Assembly (NCBI GenBank): GCA_003586115.2
Contig: QVOM02000090.1
Location: 13,762,427-13,826,426, forward strand
Length of the DNA stretch: 64,000 nucleotides
Reading direction: 5' to 3'
DNA from: Salvator merianae
Lineage: Eukaryota > Chordata > Lepidosauria > Squamata > Teiidae
This document shows positions 33,853-46,035 of this stretch, piece by piece. The notes beneath the pieces are model-generated. The model ran no database searches. It had not been told where the DNA came from and saw only the letters and a program-made list of their open reading frames with translations. The stretch's first letter is position 1. Each line of letters opens with the position of its first letter. The position numbers and the translations under genes were made by a program.

Positions 33853-35099
33853 TGGTCATTACAGCTATAGATCAATGGGTACTGTAGTTCATAGGTAGGG
33901 GGTAGGATTTCCAAGCATTTAAATCTCCAGTTGTTAGAACTTATACTGTTTTCATTAACAAGTCATGAGATTCTAAGGCCAGTTTGCCTTTTATAACAAA
34001 TCCACAGCCAACTTTCCCAGCAGCCCTGGAAAAGCGAAGACGGGATTGTGTAAAAGAACCAGCAAATTCTATTGCTGTACAACTTTATACCCTTTCAATA
34101 TCTGTCAAATGACTTTCTGAGCCATTATAGTAACAACAGGCTGTGCTTTTTAATTTAGATTTTGCTTTATTCAAAAAAGCAAAGAAAAAAGTTCTTAAGG
34201 CAGCAGGAAAGAAGGCTTTCTTGTTTTGTTTTGTTAAATTAGGGTTTTTTTAAAAAATAAAATCATTGCAATGTGTTATAAATGTTCTTTTGATTTCCTT
34301 TTGGGACATTTTACCTCCTCCAGTTCATCGCGCTCATAATTTGACACCCTCTGGGTAGAAATGAATGTTTGGCACACGATTCTGCAAATTGTTTTTAACT
34401 AGTTGCCACTTTCTAGCAGTCCCAACAATGTCAGTTATTAAAAATACTATTATCCCAGCTGCAAGACACCACACTCCAAAGTCTAGGGTCTCTTTTGCAG
34501 AAACAGATTCATGCCAATTAAAGAAGCACTGTGGTTCTTCAAGAAGTCCATTCAGTGGAAGGAAATGAGCCATTTCAGCACCTGATTCCTTGGATATTTA
34601 TCCAATCAGGGGGGTTTAACTTTGTGGCTAAAGTAGCATTACTTACAACTTCAAAAATCCTGATGTAAGCAATATTGCTAAAAACCGACAAGCAGGGCAG
34701 ATGTTCTCAGAGCCATACACCCCTAATGGTCAGTAGATAAGTTGCCTTCAAAAGCAAGTGCTGGATGAATCCAAAAAGAACAGGTTTATCAGCCTTATTA
34801 TGCCTGAAAAAGGAATCTTCATGTATCTAACAAGTAACACATTTATTGGCAAAATTTTCATCCTATCCTTTATAAATGAAATATGGTAAATAATTTACTA
34901 GTTATGTATTTATTTTACATTTTGATTTGTTGATGAAATTTTTAGGAATTTTAGATTATTCTATTCCTATGAGTTGTTTAAAGGTATTATTTTGGGACTA
35001 TGACCGTCAATAAAGCCATGTATATAGAATGCAATACTGAGCCTTTCTCAAGCATTCATTTCCCCAGTCTGGATGGACTTATAGACTGTGGTTAACCAC

Positions 35100-35299
35100 A
35101 GTTAACAGGGTCTTCAGTTCAATCCAAACCCTTTTGAACACCTCTGAACCTCGATCAGAGTGTGTTTATTTGGTTCATTAAGACACGGCTTTGTTTGTTT
35201 CGAATTTGAACTCTGTTTTTGAACAGGCAGGGCGTTCAGTTCAGATTCAAACTTTTTGAATAACCCTGTTTGATTTAAACCAGCTCAGCATATCTCTAG
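35100..35299 (-). mobile_element. GTTCGAA-type hAT-like element, reverse orientation, subfamily A
   Basis: Read on the minus strand it starts CTAGAGATATGCTGAGCTGG and contains GCCCTGCCTGTTCAAA in family order. The distal end near 35100 lacks a terminus. It is the only copy in the window clearly inserted in the opposite direction. Confidence 0.65.
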
Positions 35300-36699
35300 T
35301 CACCAGTCATGCTGTTTCCAAACAAACAAAAACATCCTGTGCAGGACATGACAACACCAGACAAGATAAAGGGATGAACACAGAGCATCCTCCGTCCTGT
35401 CTTAGACCGATTTGGCAGCTGCCTTATTCTGTCCAATACTGTCTATAACCATCACAGCAATTATCTATAAACTTTAAGCAGTTGTCTATAAACCTGAAGC
35501 AATTGCACTGAAGGTTAATCACTGGGCTCTGGGGTTGCCAAAAGGAAAGAAAACAAACAAACAAAAAAATCCTTTTGTGTAAAACACATTTGGGGAACTA
35601 TGCAAATATTGGCAGTGGTGAAGCACTAGGTTAGAACACCCTGTGAGGACAGACAGATACATCAGGAGAGCTAAGCCAAGATTTAATGACCCAAGAGAAA
35701 ACCTTCTCGGTTCACACTTGCAGTTTTCCCTGTTAATTGTAAATGTCCTATCTGTAACGAGGCCAAGGCCTCCAGGGCCTTTGGCTAGAAATCACTGTTG
35801 CTTCCAGTTATGCAACAGGGAACCGCTGCGCTTCAGCTCCAATGTCTTGCACAACCTTCCAGCCTCATGTCCAGGGTTGCCAAACGCACAGACATCTCGT
35901 CTTAGGGTGCCACCCAGGCTAAATGTGGTGATTGTCCATCAGGCCTGTGATTGATATGGGAAGGAGCACTTCCCAGCCATGGACCCAGAGTCACCATAAA
36001 GGTACACAGAGGGACTCAGAAGAAATTTAGATTGCACCAGTTCATGGGGAACTGGAGCATAACAGATAGAAACAACCTCCCCCCGATGTGCTGTCTTTGC
36101 GTACGCAAGGAGGGCTTACTTTCCACTTGGAAAAAACATCCCAAATGTTCCAGAAGAACACATGTGCATAAGGATAATACATGACATAGCTGTTCCCTCT
36201 GGTCATTTCTGCATGTAGCAAAAATCCTAACAGCTACTTTTCTTGCAGTAAAATGAGCTTTGGGGAAAAGGTTTTGTGCACAAAAGCCACAACGGAGGGG
36301 GAAAGGTGAGCCTAACCTTTACTGCAGAACATAAAAGCAAAAGCAAAAGCAGAATCCAAGATCAGAAGTGAGAAGTCCAAGGTCAAGCCATGAATTCTGT
36401 TCACACTGGGAACACGTGTCGTAACCCTGACCCTGTGAGACTGCTGCTAGGAATCAGGGGGCCTTATGTTCCCTGGTGACGGCAAACTACTTGAAGCTGT
36501 GACTCTCGGATAGAAATCAAGCCATCTAACTTCTTACTTGCCAGCTGCTTCCACCAAAGGCCATTAGATGACGCTCCCTGCCAAGAAATCTGCCTGTGAG
36601 GCTGCTTCTGACAATAGCACTCCATGAATTGTGTAGGAGTTATGATGTCATTATGATTTTCATTATTATTATTGGCTTGGCTAGTGGTTTAACCTATTT

Positions 36700-36786
36700 T
36701 TGTTCTCTTACAAACTGCTTTGTCCACCTGCCTCCTAGCAGAAAGGTAGGATATAAATGCACATCTATACATAAATAAATAAATAA
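36700..36786 (+). mobile_element. LINE 3' tail
   Basis: GTCCACCTGCCTCC and AAAGGTAGGATATAAATGC are followed by an ATAAATAAATAAATAA tail. A GG-ATATAAAT stretch before an AAAT microsatellite is the usual end of CR1/L2-type LINEs and the SINEs that use them. Confidence 0.55.
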
Positions 36787-37958
36787 TGAGAAACTTACAC
36801 ATATCCAATGTCATCATCACTTTGTTAAGCTATACCATCTCATGTTCCTTTAGTCATCCAGAATTTTATCTAAATCGACTAGTAAGAGTCTCCCTACGGA
36901 TTCAGGGAGAGGAAGTCTTATGTGACATTGGATCCTTTTCTACTGGCAATAGACCTACTTTCCAGATGTAGTTCGTGTGTTCCACCAATAAAACTGGCTG
37001 TGTGAAAATAATATAGTCTCCCATTGAGCTATGGGTTCCCATGCCTTTTTTGTATTTATTTGAGCAATTATAACTTAACCATAAATTTAACAAATGTATC
37101 TCAAGGGCAATCCTCCCCCGCAAAAAAAGAAAGAGAGCAAGAACAACCAAATTTCAGTGAGAATACACACTTCAGACAAATCTGTAATCAAATATTTGAG
37201 AACATACTGGCTGCATCCACACATTGCAAAAGACAGCAGGATGTAGCTGCTGTAGACTTCTTGACCCACCTCTAATCCACACTAAAGGCCACAAAATTCA
37301 CTTCTGAAGTGACTTCTTTGACATTCAATGTGGATTAGAAGTGGGATGGGAATTCTAGCCTCCACGTGCCACCACCTCTAAGATACTTTCAAGCTTCCAC
37401 AACTCATGTAAAATTCATCATGTGGTATGAAACATGCACAATTTTCATAAAATTCATCATGATCCCATGAAAAAGAATCCACATTTAAAGTGCAATGCAG
37501 TATCAGGATACCATCAGAACAGGAACTCCCCAGGCTCACCTTGGGTGGAAATGCCCTGCCTACTTTTCTGCTGCAGTTGAAGGTGGGCTATAAAACAGCC
37601 CTTTCGCCAACATCCTAAGAGGGCAATCTTGAACATACGAAGGAAATTGCTTGTCAGTTGTTCTGGGTCCCATTTAATTTTAAAACACATTGATGGATTA
37701 CAGAGATGATTCCCTTTCACTTGGATGATACAAAATCAATAGACACAGCTCAGAGTCCTGAGATCAGGAGGAGAAGGGCAATGGTCCAATAAGAAAATCC
37801 CTTTCATCTTCCTGAACTGCTCTTTCAGCTACTGCCAATCAAAATGCAGGTGAAGATGCAGGTGCAAAAAAGGCCCCAGATGGGAACATTTCCCTTCTCC
37901 TCGGCCTCCCAGCAAATGCTCTGCCAGCCACTTCATTCCCAGGTTATCTCTCTCTTAC

Positions 37959-38082
37959 CTTCAGTGGTACGACTTGCATCAAAATGGCAAAGTTGGTAAG
38001 ATGGTTACATAAGCAGACAGAGTAGTTGAAATCCCCGTCAGCACGCACACAGCCTTCGTTAGACCAAACGCCTCTGCCACTG
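37959..38082 (-). CDS. ADGRD1: ADGRD1 exon: GAIN C-terminus, GPS and tethered agonist
   Basis: This is a 124 bp internal exon: one base completing a Ser codon, then 41 codons. It reads [11 protein letters not shown], then [20 protein letters not shown]. The four cysteines and the two tryptophan/HLT blocks are the classic GPCR proteolysis site. In this family autocatalytic cleavage falls between Leu and Thr of HLT. The freed TNFAILM segment acts as the tethered (Stachel) agonist that inserts into the 7TM core. Nothing here suggests loss of cleavage, because His, Leu and Thr are all present. The acceptor is TTTTTCAG at 38083-38090 and the donor is GTAAGAG from 37958 downward. The exon ends at phase 0 after VVPLK and joins directly to the TM1 exon. 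A preceding exon ending with a split Ser codon is required, and I did not find it in the window. Confidence 0.96.
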
Positions 38083-38149
38083 CTGAAAAATGCAGTTTCC
38101 CAGTTATTGATTCTGAACGTCTTTATCACCTTTCCAAGGGCGATTTGGC

Positions 38150-38285
38150 ACTGGCTTCAAGACCAGACTAGCCAGCATGCTAGAAACCTCCCTTCTGCAT
38201 GCTAGTGTGGTCTAAGGGAGGCCCCGCCCCCAGGAGATGCTCCAAGGGGGCGTGGCCTCCCTTGCTGATCCAGTATATGGAATCA
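38150..38285. mobile_element. Foldback-family fragment (one arm plus core)
   Basis: GCATGCTAGAAACCTCCC, TTCTGCATGCTAGTGTGGTC, TAAGGGAGGCCCCGCCCCC and GGGCGTGGCC match the arm and core of the element at 8507-8726. The right arm is cut short at CCAGTATATGG. Confidence 0.65.
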
Positions 38286-38534
38286 CCTAAGACTTGGGCC
38301 AATTTACAAAACCTACTTTTTTACCAGCTAGCAGGGGTTCTCTGGGATGTCCAAGAGGGCTCTGCATAACACAGTTTGGAAATGCCCAACCTGAACTTGG
38401 AGCCTTGCCTTCTGTGGGCAAACTGGGCTAAACCCTGTTCCTTTAAATTCAAAGATGCTCTTGAACTGAACTCAGTTCTTGGTGACTATACGAAGGCACC
38501 TCTGTAGGATTTTTTGACAGACATTCAGAAATCA

Positions 38535-38630
38535 TTTACCGATGTCCTGTCGGGAGGTGCCGAACGTGGAACCTGGGGACCGCATGCATGTGAAGTAGAC
38601 ACCCTAACCTGAGCTTCGGCTTTGCAGCAA
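38535..38630 (-). mobile_element. tRNA-derived SINE head, reverse orientation
   Basis: The + strand shows TTACCGATGTC, GAACGTGGAACCTGGGGACC and GCATGCATGTGAAGTAGACA before CCTAACCTGAGC. This is the reverse of a tRNA-like head with its B box, anticodon region and A box. Comparable pieces lie at 51170-51260 (same orientation) and 32486-32600 (opposite). Confidence 0.55.
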
Positions 38631-39149
38631 CTGATATCATTACCTTAAATCAAAAAGTAAAACTCCAAGCAATTTGTTTTGAACTCAGGTTGCCTAAAAT
38701 TTGCAGCACGCATTTCATCCTCAGTGGAAAGTGCGGAAAGGGGAAGAAGAAAAAACAAAGAGAGAAATAAAAGCTGTTTGTTTCAGAAGGTGCTTCATAA
38801 AGTTAACACTACTGGAGCCTGCCATAAATATGCAGGCAAGCTCGTCACTGAAGTTTTCAACGGAAACAAGGGTTTTTTTGTTTTGTTTTAAGTGATGGGC
38901 CTCCATGGAGTTTTGGAAAGAAAGGAAGAGCAGAACGGACTGTATGATGGAAATAAAGCATCCTGTTGCAGTGCAGAAGGTGTTTATTAGCACTCAGGTG
39001 AGCCTGGGAAAAAGATAGATTACAGCAAAAATAAGCTGGTTGACACATCCAGTATTAGAAGTGGCTGTCGCTGGAGAATTACTAGTGTACCTTTCTTCCA
39101 TATAGCATTGACTGATGTGCACCATGCCAGCAGGTAAAACAAAATAGCA

Positions 39150-39345
39150 CCAGGCATCACAATAGGCATAGTTAATGGCAGGTGAATGACTTCAGGGCAA
39201 TCTTGAAAGATCTGCACTGGTTACTCATGTGCTACCAAACCTGATTTTGGACCGTAACAGACCCCTCAGTTATCTGAAAGAGCACCTTCTCCCTTACAGA
39301 CCTTCCTGGACATTAATATCACAGGGTCTGCTAGTGAGACAATCT
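39150..39345 (+). mobile_element. L2/CR1-type LINE reverse-transcriptase C-terminal fragment
   Basis: On the + strand a degraded frame gives phrases like NLERSALVTHVL, SYLKEHLLPYRP and SQGLLVRQSD. L2/CR1-type LINE reverse transcriptases end with LHWLPV-like, YLKELL-like and RSSDQGLL-like segments in this order. The stop-broken frame shows it is dead. The 3' part of a related copy is at 50440-50760. Confidence 0.6.
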
Positions 39346-40003
39346 GACTGAAGGACCTCTATAGTCATGCTTTTTTTTTTACTCATGGGTTCTGCATATT
39401 CATTAGAAAGCCTTTGTGTCACTCCGTCGCTTTTCACAAGTAAAAGAAAACCCAGAAAGCCTGGATATTTGCAAGGGAGAACTGTCAAGACAAGAGGCCA
39501 ATTTCTGACTTTTTCCCCAGTACTCTGGCTATCTGAGAGTTTCCATATGTCCATGCCATTTCAGCAGAACAGAGCCATTGCAAGGGGATGATGCTAACCA
39601 GGCATTTCTGTCACATAACGAACGCTACGATGACAGCCCTTAAACGTTGGCTGCATATATTAGCCATATAAAAGTTCTGCAAAGCGACGCTTGGCACCTA
39701 CCATATGTTATACAGCTGATATGCATACTGTATTCATTACTGGCAACTGAGTATGGAGATTAGCTGTTGATCTAAGTGTCCCCACCACTGCTGTTGAAAG
39801 ATTGCTCCCCAACTGCAGTGCAAATTAAGTTCTGTAGTAAGAGCCAAAATCATCCCAAACTGCCTGCTTCAGTGCTCTGGTAGGTGTAGGCAAGAGGCTG
39901 TATCAGCCAGGAACCCATTTTATGATGGAAGAAGATCCCCGAAGAAGATCATTAAGACACTTGCTAGTTGATGTTTGCATGAGCTAAAAGTCGATGTGGC
40001 ATT

Positions 40004-40034
40004 TTGGCTAAAATGTTAGGTAAGAACCTAGGAG
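40004..40034 (+). mobile_element. tRNA-derived SINE, left part (split by a hAT-like element)
   Basis: GGCTAAAATGTTAGGTAAGA and then ACCTAGGAG correspond to the head of a Sauria-type SINE (a GGTTAG..TTGGAC..GGACCTGGGAG-like order, from recall). The SINE resumes at 40326. The last eight bases, CCTAGGAG, are repeated as CCTAGGAT on the far side. Confidence 0.55.
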
Positions 40035-40325
40035 CAGAGATGTGCCAAACTGGTTCAAACCAAACAGGGGCATCTGAAAAGTTCAAGTTTGAGCTGAACA
40101 CCCTGCCTGTTTGAAAACAAGAGTTTGAATTTCAACCAAATAAAAGGGTGTTCTAACGAACCTAGCAAACACACCCTGTTTGATCGTGGTTTAAAGGTGT
40201 TCAAAGGTGTTCGAATCGAAGCAAACACTCTGCTGTTTGGACAAAAAAATTCAAATTCAAGCCAAACCTGCCTGTTTTCAGTTCAATTTAAACTGAACAC
40301 AAAAAAATGTTTGTATACGTCCATA
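40035..40325 (+). mobile_element. GTTCGAA-type hAT-like element with 8 bp target duplication
   Basis: This 291 bp element starts CAGAGATGTGCCAAACTGG and ends TTTGTATACGTCCATA. It is flanked by CCTAGGAG (40027-40034) and CCTAGGAT (40326-40333), an 8 bp duplication with one mismatch, as hAT transposons make. Internal phrases AACACCCTGCCTGTTTGAAA and GGTGTTCGAATCGAAGC are the subfamily A signature. It has no coding capacity, so it is non-autonomous. Confidence 0.75.
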
Positions 40326-40490
40326 CCTAGGATGCCATGGATTTGAATCCTCACTTAGTCATAGACGTTCAGTGGTGGATCTTGGACAGTCCCTGTTTCT
40401 CAGCCTAACCTACCTAGTAGGGCTGTTGGGAGGATAAGGTGCAGAGGGAAAATATTGCTTGCTGCCATGAGCTCTTTGCAAAAAAGGAGA
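40326..40490 (+). mobile_element. tRNA-derived SINE, right part
   Basis: ATGGATTTGAATCCTCACTT is the B box region, followed by GTTTCTCAGCCTAACCTACC and GGGCTGTTGGGAGGATAAGG. This order is highly typical of squamate tRNA-derived (Sauria-like) SINEs. It continues the head found at 40004-40034 on the other side of a hAT-like insertion. Confidence 0.7.
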
Positions 40491-40890
40491 GGAAAGAAAT
40501 GCAAGGGGGAAAAAAAAATAAACAATACAGATGTGAAACCTCACCTGATTGGGAGATAAAATGAAAGCAAGTCACTTCCATGGATTCTCTTTCACCACTA
40601 TTTCTGGCTTTCACAATATATTAACTTCATTTGTTTCATAAAGTTCAGTCTTATGTATGGGAACAGAGTTTACAAAACGGTTCCAAAGTATGATGAACGT
40701 TTCTCATCCATGTGGTGGGCTTTACCATAAATCTGTTCCAGCTTCTCTTTTATCCAGATGTTAGTAAGAAAAGCTCCCTGCTTAGGCTAATAATGGACAA
40801 GTAATCTGCCCTATGATTTCATTGTTTTGACTGTTCCCATGCATTCGACAGGGAGGAGTTAGGGACTCATGCCATTCCTCAATCACTGTA

Positions 40891-40894
<4 letters not shown>

Positions 40895-40934
<40 letters not shown>
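40895..40934. repeat. TC dinucleotide repeat, 20 units
   Basis: This is an uninterrupted TC run of 40 bases, likely polymorphic in length. Confidence 0.95.
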
Positions 40935-40937
<3 letters not shown>

Positions 40938-41406
40938 ACAATCCTTCAACCTAATGAAGCAATTTCATATATAACTATGGCTCACACCTGTAGTCCAAAA
41001 AGGCACAGAACAGCTTCACTTGATTGCTTTTGTTCAGCGCTTGACTGTACTGTAGAGGTGTCTGAAAGCGGAGAAAAAAGAAGATATTTAAACAAGAGAG
41101 TTGGAGAGGGGACTTCTAATTACAATGAATCATTTTAATATTCATAAAAGCATAAATATTGCTTAACGATTAAGTATGCGCACACGCACATGCACAGAGG
41201 GAGAAAAAGCCAAAATAGAAGCCAGAGTTCCTGTTCTTTTTATAATGCTCTGATAAAATTAATTTAGGGTTAGCTACGTCTACACCTGCAGAAGGGAATG
41301 CCAGATTCTCTGGCAACGGGTCCTTGTCCATACATCCGTCTGCCCGCAATGTTGTGAATTAGTCACTACTGGTCATAATTGTGGGTCCACTTTCTTCTCT
41401 TTCCAG

Positions 41407-41682
41407 TAGTGATGTGATAATCTGGTTCAGATTCAAACTGGTTCAAAATGTTTGAGTTTGAACCGAACACCCTGCCTGTTTGAAAACAGAATTCAAATCC
41501 AAACCGAACCAAGGGGTGTTCTAACAAACCCAGAGAACACGCCCTGCTTAATCATGGTTCAAAGATTTTCAAATCAAAACGAATACCCTGCTGTTTGAAG
41601 AAAAAAGTTCAAAACTGAACTGAACCAGCCCCTGTTCAACTCGATTTGAACCCAACACAAAAAAAGATTGTGCACCTCTCTA
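41407..41682 (+). mobile_element. GTTCGAA-type hAT-like element, subfamily A
   Basis: It starts TAGTGATGTGATAATCTGG and ends GATTGTGCACCTCTCTA. It is flanked by CTTTCCAG (41399-41406) and GTTTCCGG (41683-41690), agreeing at 6 of 8 positions, as expected for an old 8 bp target duplication. The internal order is the same as at 40035 and 25430. Confidence 0.7.
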
Positions 41683-44600
41683 GTTTCCGGGGTGAATTTG
41701 GGAGGGGTGGTCTGACCTTGGAACAAAGGAGACTTTGCTGGGGTTGTGTAGATTTCAAAAGAAGTTAAAAAAATTGGTCCTCAGTGCATGGAAAAGCTTC
41801 CAGCTATTCTACTGGGTCCACACTCTTTAATGTTGCTTAGAAGAGGGAATCATATAGATCCTGCACTCTGAGAGTCACACAGAGAAGGAACTTCAGCAGA
41901 TGTTGCCTGCATGATAAGCTTCTTTGCCAAAATTCCTTTTCTATGTTACAATTAAAAGTACAGGAGCCTTACAATTTCCTCTTTTATGCAACCATTACAG
42001 GTGCAGGAACCCTGTCCTCCTGTCCATCTGATCCTGACAGACAGACAGGCAAGCTTATTTTGGAGTGTGTCCAGCCTAGAAAAGTGAATGTTGGTCTGGC
42101 GTGTTGTTCATGGACACCATTGGGCCTCTGTTTCCAGTTCCTTTTGCTCAGTTTCAGTGGGTTTTCTTCACTTTCTGTGAATCTTCACCACGAAGATACT
42201 GCTGATGTATTACCAGCTCATTGATCATTGCAACAGAGAGCTGATAAGGCTTTTCAGAAAGTGATGCAGGAGGGAGGCTGTCCTTATTCGACCGGTGAGA
42301 TTCATGGGGTGCTGAAACCAAGGAATTTGCGAGAAATATCCAGTGCACGTTTTCCTTTTCAGTCCTGCAAGACCATACAAGGACGAGGCAGATACAGACA
42401 GCCCCACTATCTCTACATTGGCTGATAAACTGCTCCATGCCTCTGCCATGAACTAGACATCTCCTCAAAGTATTCAGCATCTCTATGTGGCTACCAGCTT
42501 CCTAAATTCACCATTCCTACTTCATCTGCCTTCTCTGATTTTTTTTTTTCTTTAAAGCATAAGGAATTATTTTCTGAGTTAGATAGGCAAATACACTATG
42601 TTCCCCAGGGCTTTGGCAAGAGTTACTACAAGCTTTCCCATAAACCAGGGAAGGAAAAGTATGCAATTCCCCAAAGTTTGCTGGACTCCCACACAAAATT
42701 TGCTGGACTCCTTAAGCCTGAACCAGATGGCCAGTAATCAAGGATGAATGGAGTTTTATGTAGCACAGCAGCCTCTGGTTCAGCCAGGATTTCCAGCAAC
42801 TGATGATAAGCTGGAAATGGACATTATGGATGAACCAGAGGTTGCTTAGCTACGTACAGCTCTGGCAGCAAAACCATTACTCAAAGAAGAAATCCATAGT
42901 TAATTGCTTCAAGGGTAAGTATTCTCTAGGCCTGAGAGAACAATTCACTATACACAGAATAACCACTTTGAAACCCAGCTCTTTGTTTTCACTGGAACAA
43001 GAATGTATCCTCAACTCATATATAAATTGGAACCTGGTATCATATGCTGAGCTGAGCATCTTGTCTGAATAACAAGATTCATTTTCTACCCATAAGCTAC
43101 TAGGTAGAAAACAACAGGCAGAATTCTAGCTAGCAAATGCTGTTTTTAAAAGCTATTCCATTCAGAGGTATAGAAATAATTGCATGACCACAAAAGAGTT
43201 CTAAACAGGTCTTTAATTTCAAAACAAAAAAAAATATCTGGGAATAACATAATCAAGATCAGGTGGGCTACATATTTTTGTTATGTATCTTAGCAAAATG
43301 TTTTGTAGAGCTAAATATGCAGCTGCACTTTTAACCCCTCCAAATGAAAGTGCTTGCCAGCTTCAAGAAAGCCCTGTTTTTAAGCCCATCTTCAGCCATA
43401 AAGGAGGAGAGGATGGCAGCAGATTTATGCATAAAAGGAGTGATGTCTCTTTTTAAGTCCATGCTGTTGACTTGAGAACTTCTATGGTTATGACTTTCTG
43501 AAAGATGCACCTCCCCAGCCTCCTTTTTAGAGAAAACAAGGGGCATGAGAGTCCTCAAACTCTCCTTGAACTGGATTATGCATGGTAATTGTGACCTCCC
43601 TCTGAAAACCATCAGGAATATCATTGCGTTGCAAATGGGTTATGTAAACAGTATTGAACAAAGTCCAGTAGAGTTCCCTAAGGAGAGATATTCATCATTT
43701 AGTAGGAACAACAGAACAGAATTCTTGCCTACGTCTTGTCCTAGCTTCCCAGCAGTCACAGTGGAAGTCAACATGAAAGAACAGGATGTTAGGCAGCTGT
43801 TAAGATGATTGGACTGTGCTCGTCCAATTAAAAGATTAAGACAGAAGCAAGAGTTCTGACTGGTGCCATGGGTTACGTCTACAGGCAACGAAAAGCAACC
43901 TTGGCAGGAATTCTGGACAAAAGGATAGCATCCAAATGATGAACAGTGTTCTGGCAAACATGTATCCTAGAGCATGGTGTCCCAAAGTATGGGACACAAT
44001 CCAGAGTGGCTACAACAGTTAGAACACATTTGAGAACTCTTAGGGAGGAGTTCATGCCAGTTAACTCTATGACCTTTGCCAGCATGGCTCACAGTAGACA
44101 TTCACACTTGAAATGTAGCCGGTGGAGGCTTGCTGGTGATAACCAAGCACGTTCTGCAGAGCTGTCCCATTATTTACAATGGAGCCTTTCTGGGGCTGGA
44201 ACTTTCTGGCAAACTCAGAGCAGCAAAAAATATGGAGTGATATGACCCATAAGGCATACAATAATACATGACCATCTTGCACAGAGAGAGAACTTTACCT
44301 CCCCTTAGAATACTTGTCCTGTTAGCTAACCACCCATAGGATAAGAGATGTTTCTCTGAAGGGAAGGGCCACGGATTCCTCCAAAGGTTTCTTGGAAGAT
44401 AACCAAGATAACTATGCTACAAATAAAATAAAACTGGAACACCGTGATGGACATAAAGTTCAGTAGACTTGAGTGAACCTGCAGAAAGGTCCCTCCCACT
44501 CATGTAAGCTTCATCCAAAATTTGAAGCCTCTAAGGAATGCCATGTTCCTTCTTCACTGGTGAGCAGCAAAGAAAAGGAGGTGTTGAAATTCAAGGGTCT

Positions 44601-45147
44601 CTTTTAACTGGTGGTATGGATAATGCCCAGGGCCTTTGGGTTACTTGCAAGTTAAAACTAAGAAAGGGGAATCAAAACACTAGGTTAGGACAATGGTATC
44701 ATTTGTCCTTTGGGTATAATCTGGACACCTCCAGCCACTGAACAAGTGACAGTCAGCTGAGCTGTGTTAAGATCACAGGAGCTGGGATAGATTAAGATCT
44801 GGCTAGACAAGCAGTCTTTGGGCTTTTTTGCACTGTCCCCCAGGACACCAGCATACCAGCAATGCTGCACTATGCAGCTGTGCACTTGCATCCGGAAGCA
44901 GGTGTGAACACAGTGTACTGGGAGCAGTGATTTGTGCCCCACAGCAAGTAGTGATCGGGAGCAGCTGTAGCTCCACAAAGTGTAGAGGCACTTGACGAGA
45001 GAGCGTCAGGGACTAGTGCAAACAGGCCCTTTATTTCCAAACAGTCCGATGCTCAACGGAAGGTCACACCTTTTGCTGAGCCTTGCATATCTGAGGAATA
45101 AAGGTTAACCCTCTGAATGGTTTCAGAACACCAAAGCAGTTTGCGCA

Positions 45148-45224
45148 AACCCGGGCTTGTTCAATTTGAATGAACCAGTTCACGCTCAGACAGAACCACT
45201 AAATGAAGTTCATGTACATCCCTA
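45148..45224 (+). mobile_element. GTTCGAA-type hAT-like repeat, 3' fragment
   Basis: GAATGAACCAGTTCACGCTC and AATGAAGTTCATGTACATCCCTA resemble the right end of the family, with CATCCCT as the terminus. The left part is missing. Confidence 0.5.
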
Positions 45225-46035
45225 AATGTGATGGTTGCTGCTGATGTTTGAGATGCTAAGAGTTCAAGGGATTTGTTTTATTTATCTTTTTCTATACTTA
45301 GCTGCAAAAAAAATAAAAAAAAATATCATTTTTGACAGCTGTTGACATAGTGCAGTTGTCTTTGGTTACATTAAGTTATAAATCACTTACTTCAACTGCA
45401 GAAAATCAGTCAATAAACTGAATTGCTATTCATAATAATGAATATAAAAGAAACAAACAGAAAATAAATACTCTATTTGTACACGCCCCTTTGCCAAATG
45501 CTGACTGAAAGCTCTATTATATTCATTGATCAATTCAACGTAATTTCAAATTTCAAACATGCTGGGTGAAAAAGGAAGTGTTTCCCCCCCTCCTTTGTAT
45601 TTTGGCCATCCCTACAGGGACTCCAAAGTGCAATATTTTGCATATTTTCAGAATGAAGTGGCGCCCAGTTAATCTCTTGACCTTTCAGCAGTTTCGTCCC
45701 TGGATTGGCTAGCTGTTCTTCCTCCTGTCTGCACATTCTGCTGCCCCGTGGGACATGGGTGGGAGAGGCAGTCAATGGAAGAAGCAGAGTTGGGAGTTGG
45801 GAGGCTACTAAACATTCCAGGTCATGATTCTCCACTGCACGTGGTTAAATGTTTCAGACCATTGCAGAGGAACACCAAAAAACAAACAAGAGTATCAGAC
45901 ATCAGGGAAAGGGAAACTTAGATGCCAGTTTCGTGGCCTGGCTGGATCTCCTAAGAGTGCCATCTGAATAAAGACTTCTGACAGCTCCCAATGGAAAATC
46001 TGCCATGTGCCACACACAGTAACTAGGTTTCAGAT

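Larger units (their letters stand above)
24895..37958 (-). other. Large intron between the TM1 and GPS exons
   Basis: This 13.1 kb intron separates the TM1 exon from the GPS exon. It is rich in the GTTCGAA-type family (25430-25726, 26793-27053, 30361-30668, 33539-33852, 35100-35299). It also carries a foldback element (28405-28540), CT and GGA repeats (30168-30196, 32820-32890), a tRNA-derived SINE (32486-32600), LINE-like ends (26500-26650, 36700-36786) and a local CpG cluster (32990-33420). No exon was found on either strand, although an exon under 60 codons with poor conservation could be missed. Confidence 0.7.
7946..38082 (-). other. ADGRD1: ADGRD1 locus, partial (GPS to TM5 exons)
   Basis: Six exons on the minus strand together encode the GPS, tethered agonist and TM1 to the middle of TM5 of an adhesion GPCR. 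Exon lengths in transcript order are 124, 104, 112, 154, 67 and 67 bp. The junction phases fit at every step: 0, then 2+1, then 0, then 1+2, then 2+1. The joined frame has no stop. Phrases such as [16 protein letters not shown] and GAIWAFVAPA match my recall of vertebrate ADGRD1 (GPR133) better than other adhesion GPCRs such as ADGRL or CELSR. ADGRD1 is a plasma-membrane receptor known to signal mainly through Gs and cAMP. No first exon, promoter, last exon or polyA site is visible, so the gene is open at both ends. The alternative paralogue is ADGRD2; the near-identical TM2-TM3 wording favours ADGRD1. Confidence 0.93.

Noticed and set aside
38380..38410. AAGTTCAG followed by GT on the minus strand, considered as the donor of the missing exon before the GPS
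   Set aside because: The upstream translation does not resemble the conserved VYCAFLDF-type end in any frame.
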